Shown: positions 1 through 11,262 of the stretch, one piece after another
Layout of the letters: the number at the start of each line of letters is the position of its first letter
Position numbering within the stretch: the first letter of the stretch is position 1
NCBI GenBank assembly: GCA_014529385.2
Contig: CM043963.1
Location: forward strand, 64,784,969-64,848,968
From: Adiantum capillus-veneris
Lineage: Eukaryota; Streptophyta; Polypodiopsida; Polypodiales; Pteridaceae
DNA: 64,000 bases
Direction: 5' to 3'
Position numbers and translations under genes: made by a program
The notes under the pieces: model-generated
What the model was told of the DNA's origin: nothing
What the model saw: the letters and a program-made list of their open reading frames with translations, nothing else
Databases searched by the model: none

Positions 1-66
1 TCAACGAGTTAAAATACACTAGACCCCGGGGGTTTTTCTGAATCTGCCCAAGAGACCATGAATATC

Positions 67-105
<39 letters not shown>

Positions 106-152
106 AGAGGGACGGAGCAAGGAAAATACATTTAATTCCCCAATCGAAGGAC
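1..152 (-). repeat. Inverted partial satellite monomer
   Basis: Read on the minus strand, this segment is a satellite monomer like those that follow it on the plus strand. It holds the 'tgtccttcgattgggg' segment, a (TC)n tract (plus-strand GA tract at about 67-101), the 'ggtctcttgggcag' segment and the 'gggtctagtgtattttaac' segment in the usual order. Around 152 the sequence switches to the forward orientation, giving a head-to-head junction at the left edge of the array. Confidence 0.75.
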
Positions 153-220
153 ATTTTTCACCTAGAAATCGAGAGAAATTCAAGTTTGACTTTACGTTCT
201 TTGGTTAGGGAAAATGTAAT

Positions 221-300
<80 letters not shown>

Positions 301-789
301 CCTAACAGTCGACCTTCCTCCTCTGCTCCCCTTGGCCTCCCCCTGGGGTGAGGGGCTGCCCTGTGGGGAGGTACCAAGCCACAGCCCCGCCCCCCCACCA
401 GCGCGAACTCCTGGCTATCGCCATGCACAGTTGTCGAACTGTAGACCCTGCACAGTTGCCGACCTGTAAACAGTCCTCAGCCAGCGCGCGACAACTCACA
501 CAGCTCGCCATTGAAAGCCTTTGATCTTACTAACTTCGGATCCCCTTTCGAACCCGAATCTGTCAAACTCATTTCTGTCGAGCCCAAAGTTCTGAGTAAA
601 CCCATCTTTGGCCGACTTACTTACTGAGTAAATCCTTTGAAAGCTGTCGATCCCATCCTCTTTCGAACCCAAATCTTGCAACCCACCTCCTCTGTCAAAC
701 CCAATCTCTGCATTCTCTGTTGAACCCACTTTGGCCGACTTATTGAGTAAATCCATTTTCCACAGTAAACTCTCTTCTCGAGTAAAACC

Positions 790-1548
790 ATGGCCACACG
801 AGCTTCATCCCGAAACAAGCTTACCTTTGCCGGGGGTGTGGCAACACCCCCAAAAAAGGACAGCATCAGTCGCCTTCAAGGTGAAGTTGAAAGACTCTGC
901 AAGGAGAATGACGAGCTGAAACAAAAGCTCATCGCCATCGAAACTCGGCTAGTTGCAGTGGAGAACTGCCAGATGGAGGAGATGGAACAGATACAAACCA
1001 AGCTCGCCAAAACAAAGGAAGAAGTGGAGACTACCCTTACAAAGGCGGTCAAAAATCAAGTGCAAGAAGCTATCATCTACAAAGTTGACGACCGTGTGGC
1101 GTCAACGCTACGCGAGCAACAACGTCAAAAAGAGATCGCCCTCAATGTTCGCATTGGTGGGCTTCCAAGTGACTGGCACGGGGAGGGAGACCTCAAGTTC
1201 CAGGAAGCCATTGCCCGCATCCAGACAACAACTCACATGATCGAGTGGGATTCAACAACAATCGACTCCATCACACACGAGCATCGCACCAATCATGCGA
1301 TCCTCACTTTCAAAACAAAAGTGGACCGAATTAAACTCCTTGAACAATCAAGGCTTCTCAAAGGCACTAAAGTCTGGTTCGCAGACGATCTTACCCCCGG
1401 CCAACTCAAGTAGAAGAAGGCAGAACTACAAAAGGTACGAGCAGCACGCACGGCAAGAAAATGGGCAGTCTATCGAGGAGGAAAAGCCATCATTCAAGAG
1501 TTCCGAACTCCTAAAATGGTTCCCCTCTCCCCTACCACCCCTTAGGTT
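790..1548 (+). pseudogene. LINE ORF1 protein (coiled coil, RRM-like, C-terminal domain)
   Basis: The reading frame opens at 790 (MATRASSRNK) and encodes a 207-residue product ending at 1413. Residues about 25-105 form a charged heptad-rich coiled coil. 'ALNVRIGGLP' at about 116-125 starts the RRM-like domain typical of L1 ORF1 proteins. The stretch 'LLKGTKVWFADDLTP' resembles the C-terminal nucleic-acid-binding domain of that family. A TAG at 1411 stands where copy 3 has a Gln codon (CAG). The same frame then continues through 'KWAVYRGGKAIIQEFRTPK' to a stop at about 1548. The known role of this family is to coat the LINE RNA as a trimer and act as a nucleic-acid chaperone. The call rests on the domain order and on three parallel copies in the window. 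Confidence 0.75.
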
Positions 1549-1597
1549 TTAAGTTTTGTTCATCCCATTTTATCTTTTGTTTACCCCTCACTGGACC

Positions 1598-1614
1598 CTC
1601 AGTCCTTAACTGAG
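1598..1614 (+). other. 3' UTR hairpin 1 of LINE copy 1
   Basis: CTCAGTCCTTAACTGAG is a perfect 6-bp stem with a 5-nt loop. The same sequence is found in copy 3 at 48044-48060. The corresponding part of copy 2 (about 4790-4806) has drifted and no longer pairs well. Confidence 0.65.
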
Positions 1615-1665
1615 ATGTATTTCACTTAGAAGGAATCTTTGTAATGCTTTTTTTTTCGGTCCCAT

Positions 1666-1681
1666 AGGTCATATCTGACCT
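1666..1681 (+). other. 3'-terminal hairpin 2 of LINE copy 1
   Basis: AGGTCATATCTGACCT forms a perfect 6-bp stem with a TATC loop, about 20 nt before the CT tail. It recurs at 48124-48139 in copy 3 and with one mismatch near 4861-4876 in copy 2. The related LINE at 11279-11293 (minus strand) keeps the stem through a G-T wobble. Stringent LINE families are known to use such a 3' stem-loop for recognition by their own reverse transcriptase. That role here is inferred. Confidence 0.6.
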
Positions 1682-1699
1682 CCGTGGACGATAATTCAA

Positions 1700-1703
<4 letters not shown>

Positions 1704-1744
<41 letters not shown>
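1704..1744 (+). repeat. (CT)n at the 3' end of LINE copy 1
   Basis: This CT tract joins the LINE 3' end to the rest of the interrupted satellite monomer. It may be target sequence, element tail, or both. Confidence 0.9.
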
Positions 1745-1745
<1 letters not shown>

Positions 1746-2817
1746 GATCTTTAATGTCTCTTGAGAAGAGTTAGAAAACAATCTGGAGTGTAGCGTATTT
1801 TAACCCGTTGAAATTGTAAAATTGTGGTCAGATTCTGACCTTTGCTTGAAAACAACCAAGAAATTTACACTACTTTTAGTGTAAATATCAACAAAACCTT
1901 CAATTTTTGACCCAAAAGCATGGAGAATTTCAAGTTTGATCTTATTTTCTTTGCTTAGGGAGAATGTACTTTTTCAAACCCCCCGCCCCCCCCCCCCCCC
2001 CCCCCCCCCCCCTCTCTCTCCCTCCCTCCAAGATCTCTTGGGTAGAGTCAGGAAAAAAATCGGGGTCTACTGTATTTTAACCGGCTGAAATTGTAAACCC
2101 TTGGTTAGATTTTGAGCTTTCCTTGAAGAAACGGAGAAATTTACACAAGTTTGTGTAAATATCGGCAAAACCTTCAATCTTTTGACCTAAAAACATGGAG
2201 CTTTCCTTGAAGAAAAATTCAGCTTTTGACCCAAAAACACGGAGAATTTCAAGTTAGACCTTATGTCCTTCGGTTAGGGAAAAGTATTTTGCTAGCCCCG
2301 TTTCTCTCTCTCTAGATGTTTATGGTCTCTTGGGCAGAGTCAGAAAAAACCCCGGGTCTAGTGTATTTTAAATGGTTGAAATTGTGAACTTTCGATCACA
2401 TTTTGACCTTCCCTTGAAGAAAACCGAGAAATTTACTGAGGTTTTAGTGTAAATATGGCAAAACCTTCATTTTTTGCCCTAAAAACATGGAGAATTTTTC
2501 AAGTTTGACCTTATTTTCTTCGTTTAGGGAAAATGTACTTTTCTAGCCCTATGTGTGTGTTTGTGTTTGTGTGTGTGTGTGTGTGTGGATCTTTAAGATC
2601 TCTTGGGCAGAGTTAGAAAAAAGTCGGGGTCTAGTTTATTTTAACCGGCTAAAATGTAAAATCTCGGTAAGATTTCGAGCTTTCCTTGATTAAAACCAAG
2701 AAATTTACACAACTTTTAGTGTCAATACCGGCAAAACCTTCAATTTTTCACCTAAAAATCGAGACAATTTCAAGTTTGACCTTATGTTCTTTGGTTAGGG
2801 AAAGTACATTTTTCTAG

Positions 2818-2861
<44 letters not shown>

Positions 2862-3620
2862 ATGGTCTCTCGGGCAAAGTTAGAAAAAAAACAGGGCTCT
2901 AGTGTATTGTAACCGGTTGAAATTGTAAAATTTCTGTCAGATTTTGACCTTTGCTTGAAGAAAACTGGGAAGTTTACACAAGTTTTAGTGTAAATATCTG
3001 CAAATTTTCCATTTTTGACCTAAAACAGGGAAAATTTCAAGTTAAACCTTACGGCCTTCGATTAGGGAAAATGTATTTTTCTAGCCGTGCCCCCCCCCCC
3101 CCCCTCCCTTCTCTCCCTCTCTCTAGATGTTTAAGGTCTCTTGGGTAGAGTTAGCAAAAAACCCGAGGTCTAGTGTCTTTTAACTTGTTGAAATTGTAAA
3201 ATTCCAGTCAAATTTTCACTTTTCCTTGAAGAAACCCAAGAAATTTATACAAGTTTTAGTGTAAATACCGACAAAACCTTCAATTTTTGACCTAAAATCA
3301 TGGAATTTCAAGTTTGGCCTTATTTTCTTTGCTTAGGGAAAATGTACTTTTCTAGCCCCCCTCTGTCTCTGTGTGTGTGTGTGTGTATGTTTAAGATCTC
3401 TTCGGCACAGTTAGAAAAAAATCGAGGGCTAGTGTATTTTAACTGGCTGAAATTGTAAAATCTCGAGTATATTTTGAGCTTCCCTTGAAGAAAACCTGGA
3501 GATTTACACAAGTTTTAGTGTAAATATCGGCAAAACCTTCAATTTTTGACCTAAAAAAAAGGAGAATTTCAAGTTAAACCTTATGTCCTTTGGTTAGGGA
3601 AACTGTATTTTTCTAGTCGC

Positions 3621-3680
<60 letters not shown>

Positions 3681-3911
3681 CTTTAAGGTCTCTCGGGCAG
3701 AGTTAGAAAAAACCCGGGGGTCTACTAGTGTATTTTAACCAATTGAAATTGTAAAATTTCGATCAGATTTCGACCTTTGCTTGAAAAGAACCAAGAAATT
3801 TACATTAGTTTTAGTGTAAATATCGACAAAACCTTCAATATTTGACGTAAAAACATGGAGAATTTCAAGTTTGACCTTATTTTTTTTCTTACGGAAAATG
3901 TACTTTTCTAG

Positions 3912-5002
<1,091 letters not shown>

Positions 5003-5227
5003 CTATCTTTAAGGTCTCTTGGGCAAAGTTACAAAAAAAACCTGGGGTCTAGTGTATTTTAACAGGTTGAAATTGTAAGATTACGATCCGATTTTGACCT
5101 TTCCTTGAGGAAATTTACACAAGTTTTAGTGTAAATACCGACAAAACCTTCAATTTTTGAGTTAAAACCGTGGAGAATTTCAAGTTTGACCTTATTTTCT
5201 TTGCTTAGGAAAAATGTACTTTTCTAG

Positions 5228-5281
<54 letters not shown>

Positions 5282-5775
5282 GGATCTTTAAGATCTCTTG
5301 GATAGAGTCATAAAAATATGGGGGTCTAGTGTATTTTAACCAGATAAAATTTAAAATCTTGGTTAGATTTTGAGCTTTCCTCGAATATACCGAAAATTTT
5401 ACACAGGTTTTAGTGTAAATATCGGCAAAACTTCAATTTTTGACCTAAAAACAGGAGAATTGCAAGTTAAACCTTATGTCCTTCGGTTAGGAAAAATGTA
5501 TTTTTCTAGCCCCATCTCTCTCTCTCTCTCTCTCTCTCTCTAGATCTTTCAGATCTCTTGGGTAGAGTTAGAAAAAAACATAGGGTCTAGTGTATTTTAA
5601 CTGGTTGAAATTGTAAATTCCGATCCGATTTTGACCTTTCCTTGAAGAAAACCGAGAAATTAACACAAGTTTTAGAGTAAATACCGACAAATCCTTACAT
5701 TTTTTACCTAAAATGTGGAGAATCTCAAGTTTGACCTTATTTTCTTCCCGTAGGAAAAATGTACTTTTCTAGCAC

Positions 5776-5830
<55 letters not shown>

Positions 5831-6059
5831 ATCTTTAAGATCTCTTGGGTAGAGTCAAAAAAATATCGGGCTCTAGTGTATTTTAACCGAATGAAATTGT
5901 AAAATCTCAGTTAGATTCTGAGCTTTCCTCGAAGAATCCGAGAAATTTACACAAGTTTTAGTGTCAATATCGGCAAAACCTTCAATTTTTGACCTAAAAG
6001 CAGGAGAATGTCAAGTTAAACCTTATGTCCTTTGGTTAGGAAAATGTATTTTTCTAGTC

Positions 6060-6141
<82 letters not shown>

Positions 6142-6367
6142 TTAAGGTCTCTTGGGCAGAGTTAGAAAAAAACATGGGGTCTAGTGTCTTTAACTAGTTG
6201 AAAGTGTAAAATTTCAATCCGATTTTTGACCTTTCCTTGAAAAAAACCGAGAAATCGGCACACGTTTTAGTGTAAATACCGACAAAACCTTCAATTTTTG
6301 ACCTTAAAACATGGAGAATTTCAAGTTTGACCTTATTTTCTTCGCTTAGGGAAAATGTACTTTTCTA

Positions 6368-6398
<31 letters not shown>

Positions 6399-6529
6399 TC
6401 CTCTCTCTCGCTCTCTCTCTCTCTCTCTCTGTGGATCTTTAAGATCTCTTGCGCAAGTTAGAACAAAATCGGGGTCTAGTGTATTTTACTGGCTAAAATG
6501 TAAAATCTCACTATGAAAATCTCCAAGTG

Positions 6530-6690
6530 TTTACCGCATTATTTTACCGCGTTTTGTAGAGAGAAGGGGCAAAATCAAGTAGAGAAGCAAGAGAGAGGAG
6601 GACGGGGGGTTTTTTTTGTGTTTAAAATATTGTCGCGACTATATCCGTCGTTATTACCGCATATATTACCACGTAGATTATGGCTGTTAT
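6530..6690. repeat. Left subterminal repeats of the CACTA element
   Basis: Several TTACCGC/ATTACCGC copies lie within about 160 bp of the CACTA end. Their inverse copies lie at 10263-10310. Such motifs bind the element's own proteins in the En/Spm family. That role is inferred from family knowledge. Confidence 0.55.
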
Positions 6691-6807
6691 ATCCGACAGC
6701 CAAATTTAGCGCCTAAACTTTCAAATTCTGGATTACCCCCCCCCTTCCCTTTCAAATTTTGGTGTTTCCCTCGTCTCAATATCGTATAAAATTTTCAAAT
6801 TCAAAAA

Positions 6808-6811
6808 AGAA

Positions 6812-6851
<40 letters not shown>

Positions 6852-6877
6852 GAGGAGGAGGAGGAGGAGGAGGAGGG
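6808..6877 (+). repeat. (GA)n(GAG)n purine tract inside the CACTA element
   Basis: GA repeats at about 6815-6848 pass into GAG/GGA triplets to about 6872 and then a G run. It is a simple repeat with no coding meaning. Confidence 0.85.
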
Positions 6878-7028
6878 GGGGATATAAGATTACATTTGGT
6901 TACAACTAAAATAATCACTGTCAATTGATTAACATAATTGAGCATATTCCCAAATCTAAAGAGAGGAAGAAGGGGGAGAGAGAGATGAATGGATTACACG
7001 ACCAAAAAACTTCATAACTGCAAAATGT

Positions 7029-7304
7029 TTATGAATCATCTTCCAAAATATCTCTACATGAGGCATCATTCAATTCTAAGCCCATGGCTCCTAAATCAAT
7101 AAAGAGAGAAACGGAATTGTCGTTTGTGGATGCATTGCCTTCATTATCTTCGAGTTTGTCATCCTCCATCTCATTATCTTCATCATCATGACAATCATCC
7201 TCGCTAAGACTTGTTGCTGCCGGACTTGATTCATCGACCTCCCTCTCCTCTGTTTCCACCTCATCCAAAGTCAGTGGTGGAAGAGGGTCAAAGATAGTCT
7301 CCAC
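7029..7304 (-). pseudogene. Acidic C-terminal segment of the CACTA gene
   Basis: A 91-residue open frame is rich in Asp and Glu ('EEREVDESSPAATSLSEDD' and a following D/E run). Acidic low-complexity tails commonly follow the DUF4216 region in plant CACTA transposase genes. No domain is recognisable, and its place in the gene is inferred from position and strand. Confidence 0.4.
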
Positions 7305-7503
7305 TTCATTAGTAGAAAAAATGATTGTCCCCCGAGGTGTTATAGGAATTAGGAACCAAAGTTTTGGTTGGTGGATTGTTGGGATATAGATGAACTATAA
7401 AATAGAAGCTCAAAGTGAGTAAAATTTTTATAACTAACTCTACAAGCAAATAAGAATAAAAAAGGTACATGTCACTCACCTCGTCACAATTGCACGGTAA
7501 AAC

Positions 7504-7731
7504 TTAATCATCATACCTCCCTGTGTGATGCACACTAGAGTCCACCGTGTAGAGACTATTCTCATGTTGTCTAGACACATTTGCAAACCACTTGCACTCG
7601 AAGATAAAGGTATGAAAGGTTCTAAAATTAACCTTTAGTATCCTTTCAATAGTTTCGTAGTACCTGGCTTCATCAACGTTTGTCAAAGTTGCCCATGATG
7701 GCACAATCCATGGTGGTTCAATGCTCGTCAA
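7504..7731 (-). pseudogene. DUF4216-like segment of the CACTA transposase gene
   Basis: The 75-residue frame contains 'YYETIERILKVNF' and 'FECKWFANVSR', then 'DSSVHHTGRYDD'. This matches the pattern of DUF4216 (YYG-x-I-x-x-I-L, F-x-C-x-W), found downstream of TNP2 in plant CACTA genes. Just upstream, 'WIVPSWATLTNVDEA' is the usual lead-in. It is separated by non-coding or shifted sequence from the segments on either side, so it is a fragment. Confidence 0.6.
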
Positions 7732-7931
7732 TGTGGCGTGTACAAAAGTGACGATCCTTTGACCACAAAGAGTTAAAAGAAAGGCAATACAAAATAGAAA
7801 AATATATTAATTTATCAAATACATATTAAAGATAATTTCAAGAAATAGCGTTACAATATGGTTTAGGTATATGAGTACTCTACCTTTGGTACGCAGCCTC
7901 CTGCACATTCCCATTCTTTGCAGGTGATGTC

Positions 7932-8354
7932 TTATCCGCACGCTTTTGCCTCGGTAATTCTCTCATGAATGCACTCTGCACTAATGGGGTATGGAAAACA
8001 TGCAAGGTGTCTAGGCACTGGGGGCGCCCTCCTTCCTCCATGTGCTTGTTTCCATGTTTCCCTCTCTTGCAAACTCCTTGCCTTTTCCACTATCCACAAG
8101 TCCACCCACTTGGTCATAATCTTTGCATTGAGAATACAAAAATTATTGACCACTCGGGATAGATTTATATCCATGTTAAGTAGTTTCACCTTTCCACTTG
8201 GCAAGCGTGAAGTCATCCTTGCATCTTCCTGTTCTGACCACATGCGAGGCATTGAAGGATCAACTTGTGCCAAATACTCTGGTATATAAACAAATACCTC
8301 TGGAACGATCCACCCTTCATCCATACATGCCTCTGGTTGAGACCGTAGTCGCAC
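7932..8354 (-). pseudogene. DUF4218-like segment of the CACTA transposase gene
   Basis: The 140-residue frame begins near 'RSQPEACMDEGWIVPEVFVY', which matches the 'RPEG-x-I-x-E-G-Y-x-x-E-E' core of DUF4218, the domain between TNP2 and DUF4216 in plant CACTA transposases. Later sequence ('NNFCILNAKIMTKWVDL') fits the end of that domain loosely. Strand and order agree with the TNP2 segment upstream. Confidence 0.55.
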
Positions 8355-8839
8355 AAAATCGTTGAGTCTTTAAAAACCTCTCTAAGAAGAACATCCATCG
8401 TGCGTGCAGTACTCCACATATAACGATCTCCTCCTCTACGTGAACCAAGAGGCGAATTTGACTAAGAAGGACCTATTGAGGAAATGCATCTTCAATGGCA
8501 CACACAGTTTCTGTTGCAATGGCTTGAGCAGCAAGGATAGCATCTATTTTGATTTCCTTGGAGCTCACAAATCTACAAGAAAACACACAAGGATACACTA
8601 AGTGCTAGTTGAAATTATTGTGTACATAAAAAAGGTGCAGTTGAGTGGAGTCTTGTGGTGTACATTACTAGCTCTCCTAGTGTGAAAATAGCGTCCCTGA
8701 CTTTCTTGTCCTGATATATACACATACTCCCATCGGCAGAATGAACTACAATGTAAATGAGGGGAAGGGAAAGTGAGTGATAGTCATACACACAAACTAT
8801 AGATAGAATAGGGAGTATGAAGATTACCTGAAGCATCTA

Positions 8840-10190
8840 GTGCCAATCATGGGACTTCAACCCATACAATTGAACACTTCCACCCTTCGTCGGTTTTGTG
8901 AAAGCTCCCTTTAGCGACCTCATGTATCCTATTGGTGTGCGAATAGAGGCAATGGTACCCTTCACCTTGTCTAATTCTTCTTTGTCTAGTATTCATGGTG
9001 CTTTAGGAAGCACAATCTTTCCATTTGGGGCATGACGTGGAGTAGTATAGGCGGGGAGACATTTTAAAAGCCTCAAATCCTCCCTTGCACACAAAGAGTC
9101 CTGCTTGCCAATAATGTGGTCCCATAGTGTTTGGGCTACTTTCTTGAATATGTGCATGGGATCCAAGAGGTGTTGTATTTTTAAGTCCTTCTAATATGGA
9201 ATTCCTTGACATACCTTTTGATGGAGGACACGGAGACGGTTTGTTGTTGTGGTGTTCTTCCCAAATGGTTGCCAAATATGCCATCCTGAGCTTTAGAGGG
9301 GTCTTCCCATTTGTTGGAGCCTTGTGCTTGTTATGCCCTTAGGATAAGAAACGATGGTTGTTTGGATAGATTTCCTTGCGCAAGGAATCGGGACTCTTCG
9401 TCACCAACGATGTCTCGCAAGTAGGACATGCATTGTGCCCCGATGTAGACAACCCTGCATACATATCATATGGTTAGAGAGATGAGTAAACTAAAGTGAA
9501 CAAAAGGGAGAGAGGGAAAGAGGGAGAGAGATATAGAGGAAAGGGGATTACCCGGAATCTCTCCATGCCCAGGATAGTCGTGCATAGTCCACATAAGGAT
9601 TCCCTTCACAATGGCCTCTCTCTCCTCCTTTGCAAGTGAGACATTGACAACAAGAATGCCTCTCCATAACTCCTCGATGAGGGGATCGAGGTAGAAATCA
9701 ATATTTGACACTTTGTACTTCCCTGGCACAAGCCGGGAAAGAAGTATATTGCCCTTCTTGGTTGTCTCCCATGGTGGAATATTGCCCTTCTTGGTTGTCT
9801 CCCATGGTGGAATATTGTAGCTAATGATCACCACAGGCCAAGTGCTCCATGAAGTAGACTTAGTGCTGAAGGGGTTGACACCATCATTGCTAACCCAAGC
9901 CTCAAGTGTCGAGGCTCCAACCCAAACTCTGGCCATTGAGTTTTAATGTGCCTCCATGCAGGTGAATTGGCAGGGAAACACATCATTCCATCATTTGAGC
10001 AATGGTTGATGTGCCACGTGAGAAGCTCCATGGTAGACCTACTTTTAAACATGTGTTGGATGTGAGGAATTAATGAAAAATGTCTCAATACCTTGCGGGG
10101 TAGGTGCACCCCGCTCATTCCTGTCTTGTATTGTGCCTCCCCGCACACGGGACATGAGGTAGAATGTGCATGCTCATTGCGGTATAGCAT
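8840..10190 (-). pseudogene. TNP2-type CACTA transposase remnant
   Basis: Minus-strand frames carry the TNP2 landmarks in order. First come 'CPVCGEAQYKTG' and 'LPRKVLRHFSLIPHIQHMF', then 'MFCFPANSPAW'-like sequence and 'WPEFGLEPRHLRLGL', near 10170-9905. Next come 'VSNDGVNPFSTKSTSWSTWP', 'DFYLDPLIEELW' and 'GILMWTMHDYPGHGEIPG', near 9905-9550. Then 'DPMHIFKKVAQTLWDHIIGK' and 'GLKSHDWH' lie near 9190-8850. The reading frame changes near 9905, and stops interrupt the last part. A 33-bp tandem duplication (9751-9783 and 9784-9816) repeats the 11 residues IPPWETTKKGN. The product would have cut and joined the element ends. It is not functional as it stands. Confidence 0.75.
9751..9816 (-). repeat. 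33-bp in-frame tandem duplication in the TNP2 remnant
   Basis: The 33-bp unit starting 'gcccttcttggttgtctccc' occurs twice in direct succession without a difference. It doubles an 11-residue piece of the conserved TNP2 'NLPPW' region. Confidence 0.85.
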
Positions 10191-10262
10191 GCAATCGTTG
10201 ATGCATGTACACGGGAGATGAGGTAGCATGTGCATGCACATGTATCCATTTGAAATGACCGG

Positions 10263-10312
10263 CCGCGGTAATAGACGCGGTGATGGGCACGGTAATATCC
10301 GCGGTAATGCCT
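10263..10312. repeat. Right subterminal repeats of the CACTA element
   Basis: GCGGTAAT, GCGGTGAT, ACGGTAAT and GCGGTAAT occur within 50 bp. They are the inverse of the ATTACCGC motifs near the left end. Translation across this stretch is open on the minus strand but has no TNP2 similarity, so I do not treat it as coding. Confidence 0.55.
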
Positions 10313-10361
10313 GGAACTTAAAATAGGCAAGAAGGTAGAGTATGTCATGTTTTCTGTAGTA

Positions 10362-10861
10362 TACTCTGCATTCTTTCTCTCCTCCATTTCTTCCAAGCTT
10401 CCTTATCCCCCCCCCCCCCCCCCTTTCCGTCTTTCTCCTTCTCCAAGCTTCCCAAGTTTTGTCAAAAAGGCTTTCATCGAAGGGGGTTTTGTCCATGTTT
10501 TCTCCATCGTCTTTGGAAGCACAACATTGATGGAGGTTTCATCGAAAGGGTTTTTTCACCATCATCTTTGGAAGCTCAACCTACCCGAAGCTCAACCGCA
10601 CTACAAAGAAAGAGGTAAACACAAAACAAAGTACCTCCCCCCTCTTTCCCTCTTGTTTTCTACTATACACACACACACACACACCCCCGCGCACATGCAT
10701 AAATAAAAAAAGAATAAAAAAATAGTGAATCCTGGTTCATTTGGAAATGGTTGCTTTGCTCCACTTGTTAAGAAATGGTTGCTTCACAAGGCTTGTTTGG
10801 AAATGATAGCTTTGCTATGCTTGTTTGGAGAGAATGTAAGATAGAAATGTTGAGTTTGTTA
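10362..10861. other. No gene; poly-C and short simple repeats
   Basis: This stretch holds a 17-base poly-C run at 10407-10423, a (CA)n run near 10667-10683, and short imperfect repeats of 'catcgtctttggaagc' (about 10500-10580) and 'ggaaatggttgctttgct' (about 10740-10830). I see no coding signal. Confidence 0.6.
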
Positions 10862-10865
10862 CATA

Positions 10866-10923
10866 GAAATAGAGAGAGAGAGATAGATAAATGAAGAAAG
10901 AGAGAGAGAGAGAGAGAGAAATA

Positions 10924-10970
<47 letters not shown>

Positions 10971-11117
10971 AGAGAATTTAAAGAGAGGGAGATAAATAGA
11001 GAGATCAGGGGGGATAAAGATAGAGAGAGATAAATAGAGAAAATGAGGGATAGAGAGAGAGAGAGAGAGAGAGATAAATGGAGAGTGTGGGAGATAAATG
11101 CAGATAGAGAGGGAGAT

Positions 11118-11190
<73 letters not shown>

Positions 11191-11229
11191 GAGGCAAGAG
11201 AGAGAGAGAGAGGGAAAGAAAGAAGAGAG
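10866..11229 (+). repeat. Long imperfect (GA)n block
   Basis: About 360 bp of GA repeats are broken by 'gataaat' variants. On the minus strand it is a TC-rich tract lying immediately 3' of the LINE end at 11265. The long open frames across it are artefacts of the simple repeat. Confidence 0.9.
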
Positions 11230-11262
11230 AAATGAAATGAAATGAAATGAAATGAAATGATA
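11230..11262 (+). repeat. (AAATG)n pentanucleotide tail
   Basis: Six or so AAATG units lie here. Read on the minus strand, this is a (CATTT)n tail directly following the LINE 3' UTR and directly preceding the TC-rich block. Confidence 0.8.

Larger units (their letters stand above)
297..1703 (+). mobile_element. ORF1-only L1-type LINE derivative, copy 1
   Basis: This insertion splits the CT tract of a satellite monomer: CT at 220-297 on the left and CT at 1704-1744 on the right. The monomer sequence resumes afterwards with 'tagatctttaatgtctctt'. It begins CAGCCCT, has a ~490 bp leader, an L1-type ORF1 from 790, and then a ~150 bp 3' UTR with two hairpins. There is no room for an endonuclease/RT ORF2, so it is non-autonomous, like the half-L1 elements of mammals. 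The ORF1-to-3' UTR layout is the same as in copies 2 and 3, so this is a family and not a chance deletion. No poly-A tail is present: the 3' end runs directly into CT repeats. Confidence 0.8.
6509..10320 (-). mobile_element. CACTA (En/Spm) DNA transposon, decayed, minus strand
   Basis: The left end reads CACTATGAAAATCTCCAAG from 6509 and cuts a satellite monomer after 'aaaatct'. ATTACCGC-type motifs follow at about 6530-6556 and 6650-6674. The inverse motif (GCGGTAAT, ACGGTAAT) clusters at 10263-10310, as expected for inverted subterminal repeats. Between them, the minus strand carries TNP2 transposase, then DUF4218-like and DUF4216-like segments, then an acidic tail, which is the usual plant CACTA order. 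I could not identify a right-hand TAGTG terminus or the 3-bp target duplication. A degenerate 'ttttctgtagta' near 10350-10361 is only a weak candidate, and the satellite does not resume on the right, so the right flank may be rearranged. Confidence 0.75.

Noticed and set aside
192-428. Open frames made of (Arg-Glu)n, (Ser-Leu)n or (Cys-Val)n, here and at many other places
   Set aside because: They are translations of GA/CT/TG microsatellites and have no protein meaning.
10200-10496. N-terminal extension of the TNP2 frame
   Set aside because: It reads through poly-C and the subterminal repeats and has no TNP2 similarity. The recognisable coding starts near 10190.
10587-10602. 'cactacaaagaaa' as a CACTA end
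   Set aside because: It has the wrong orientation for the right end of the minus-strand element, and no partner end or coding follows it.
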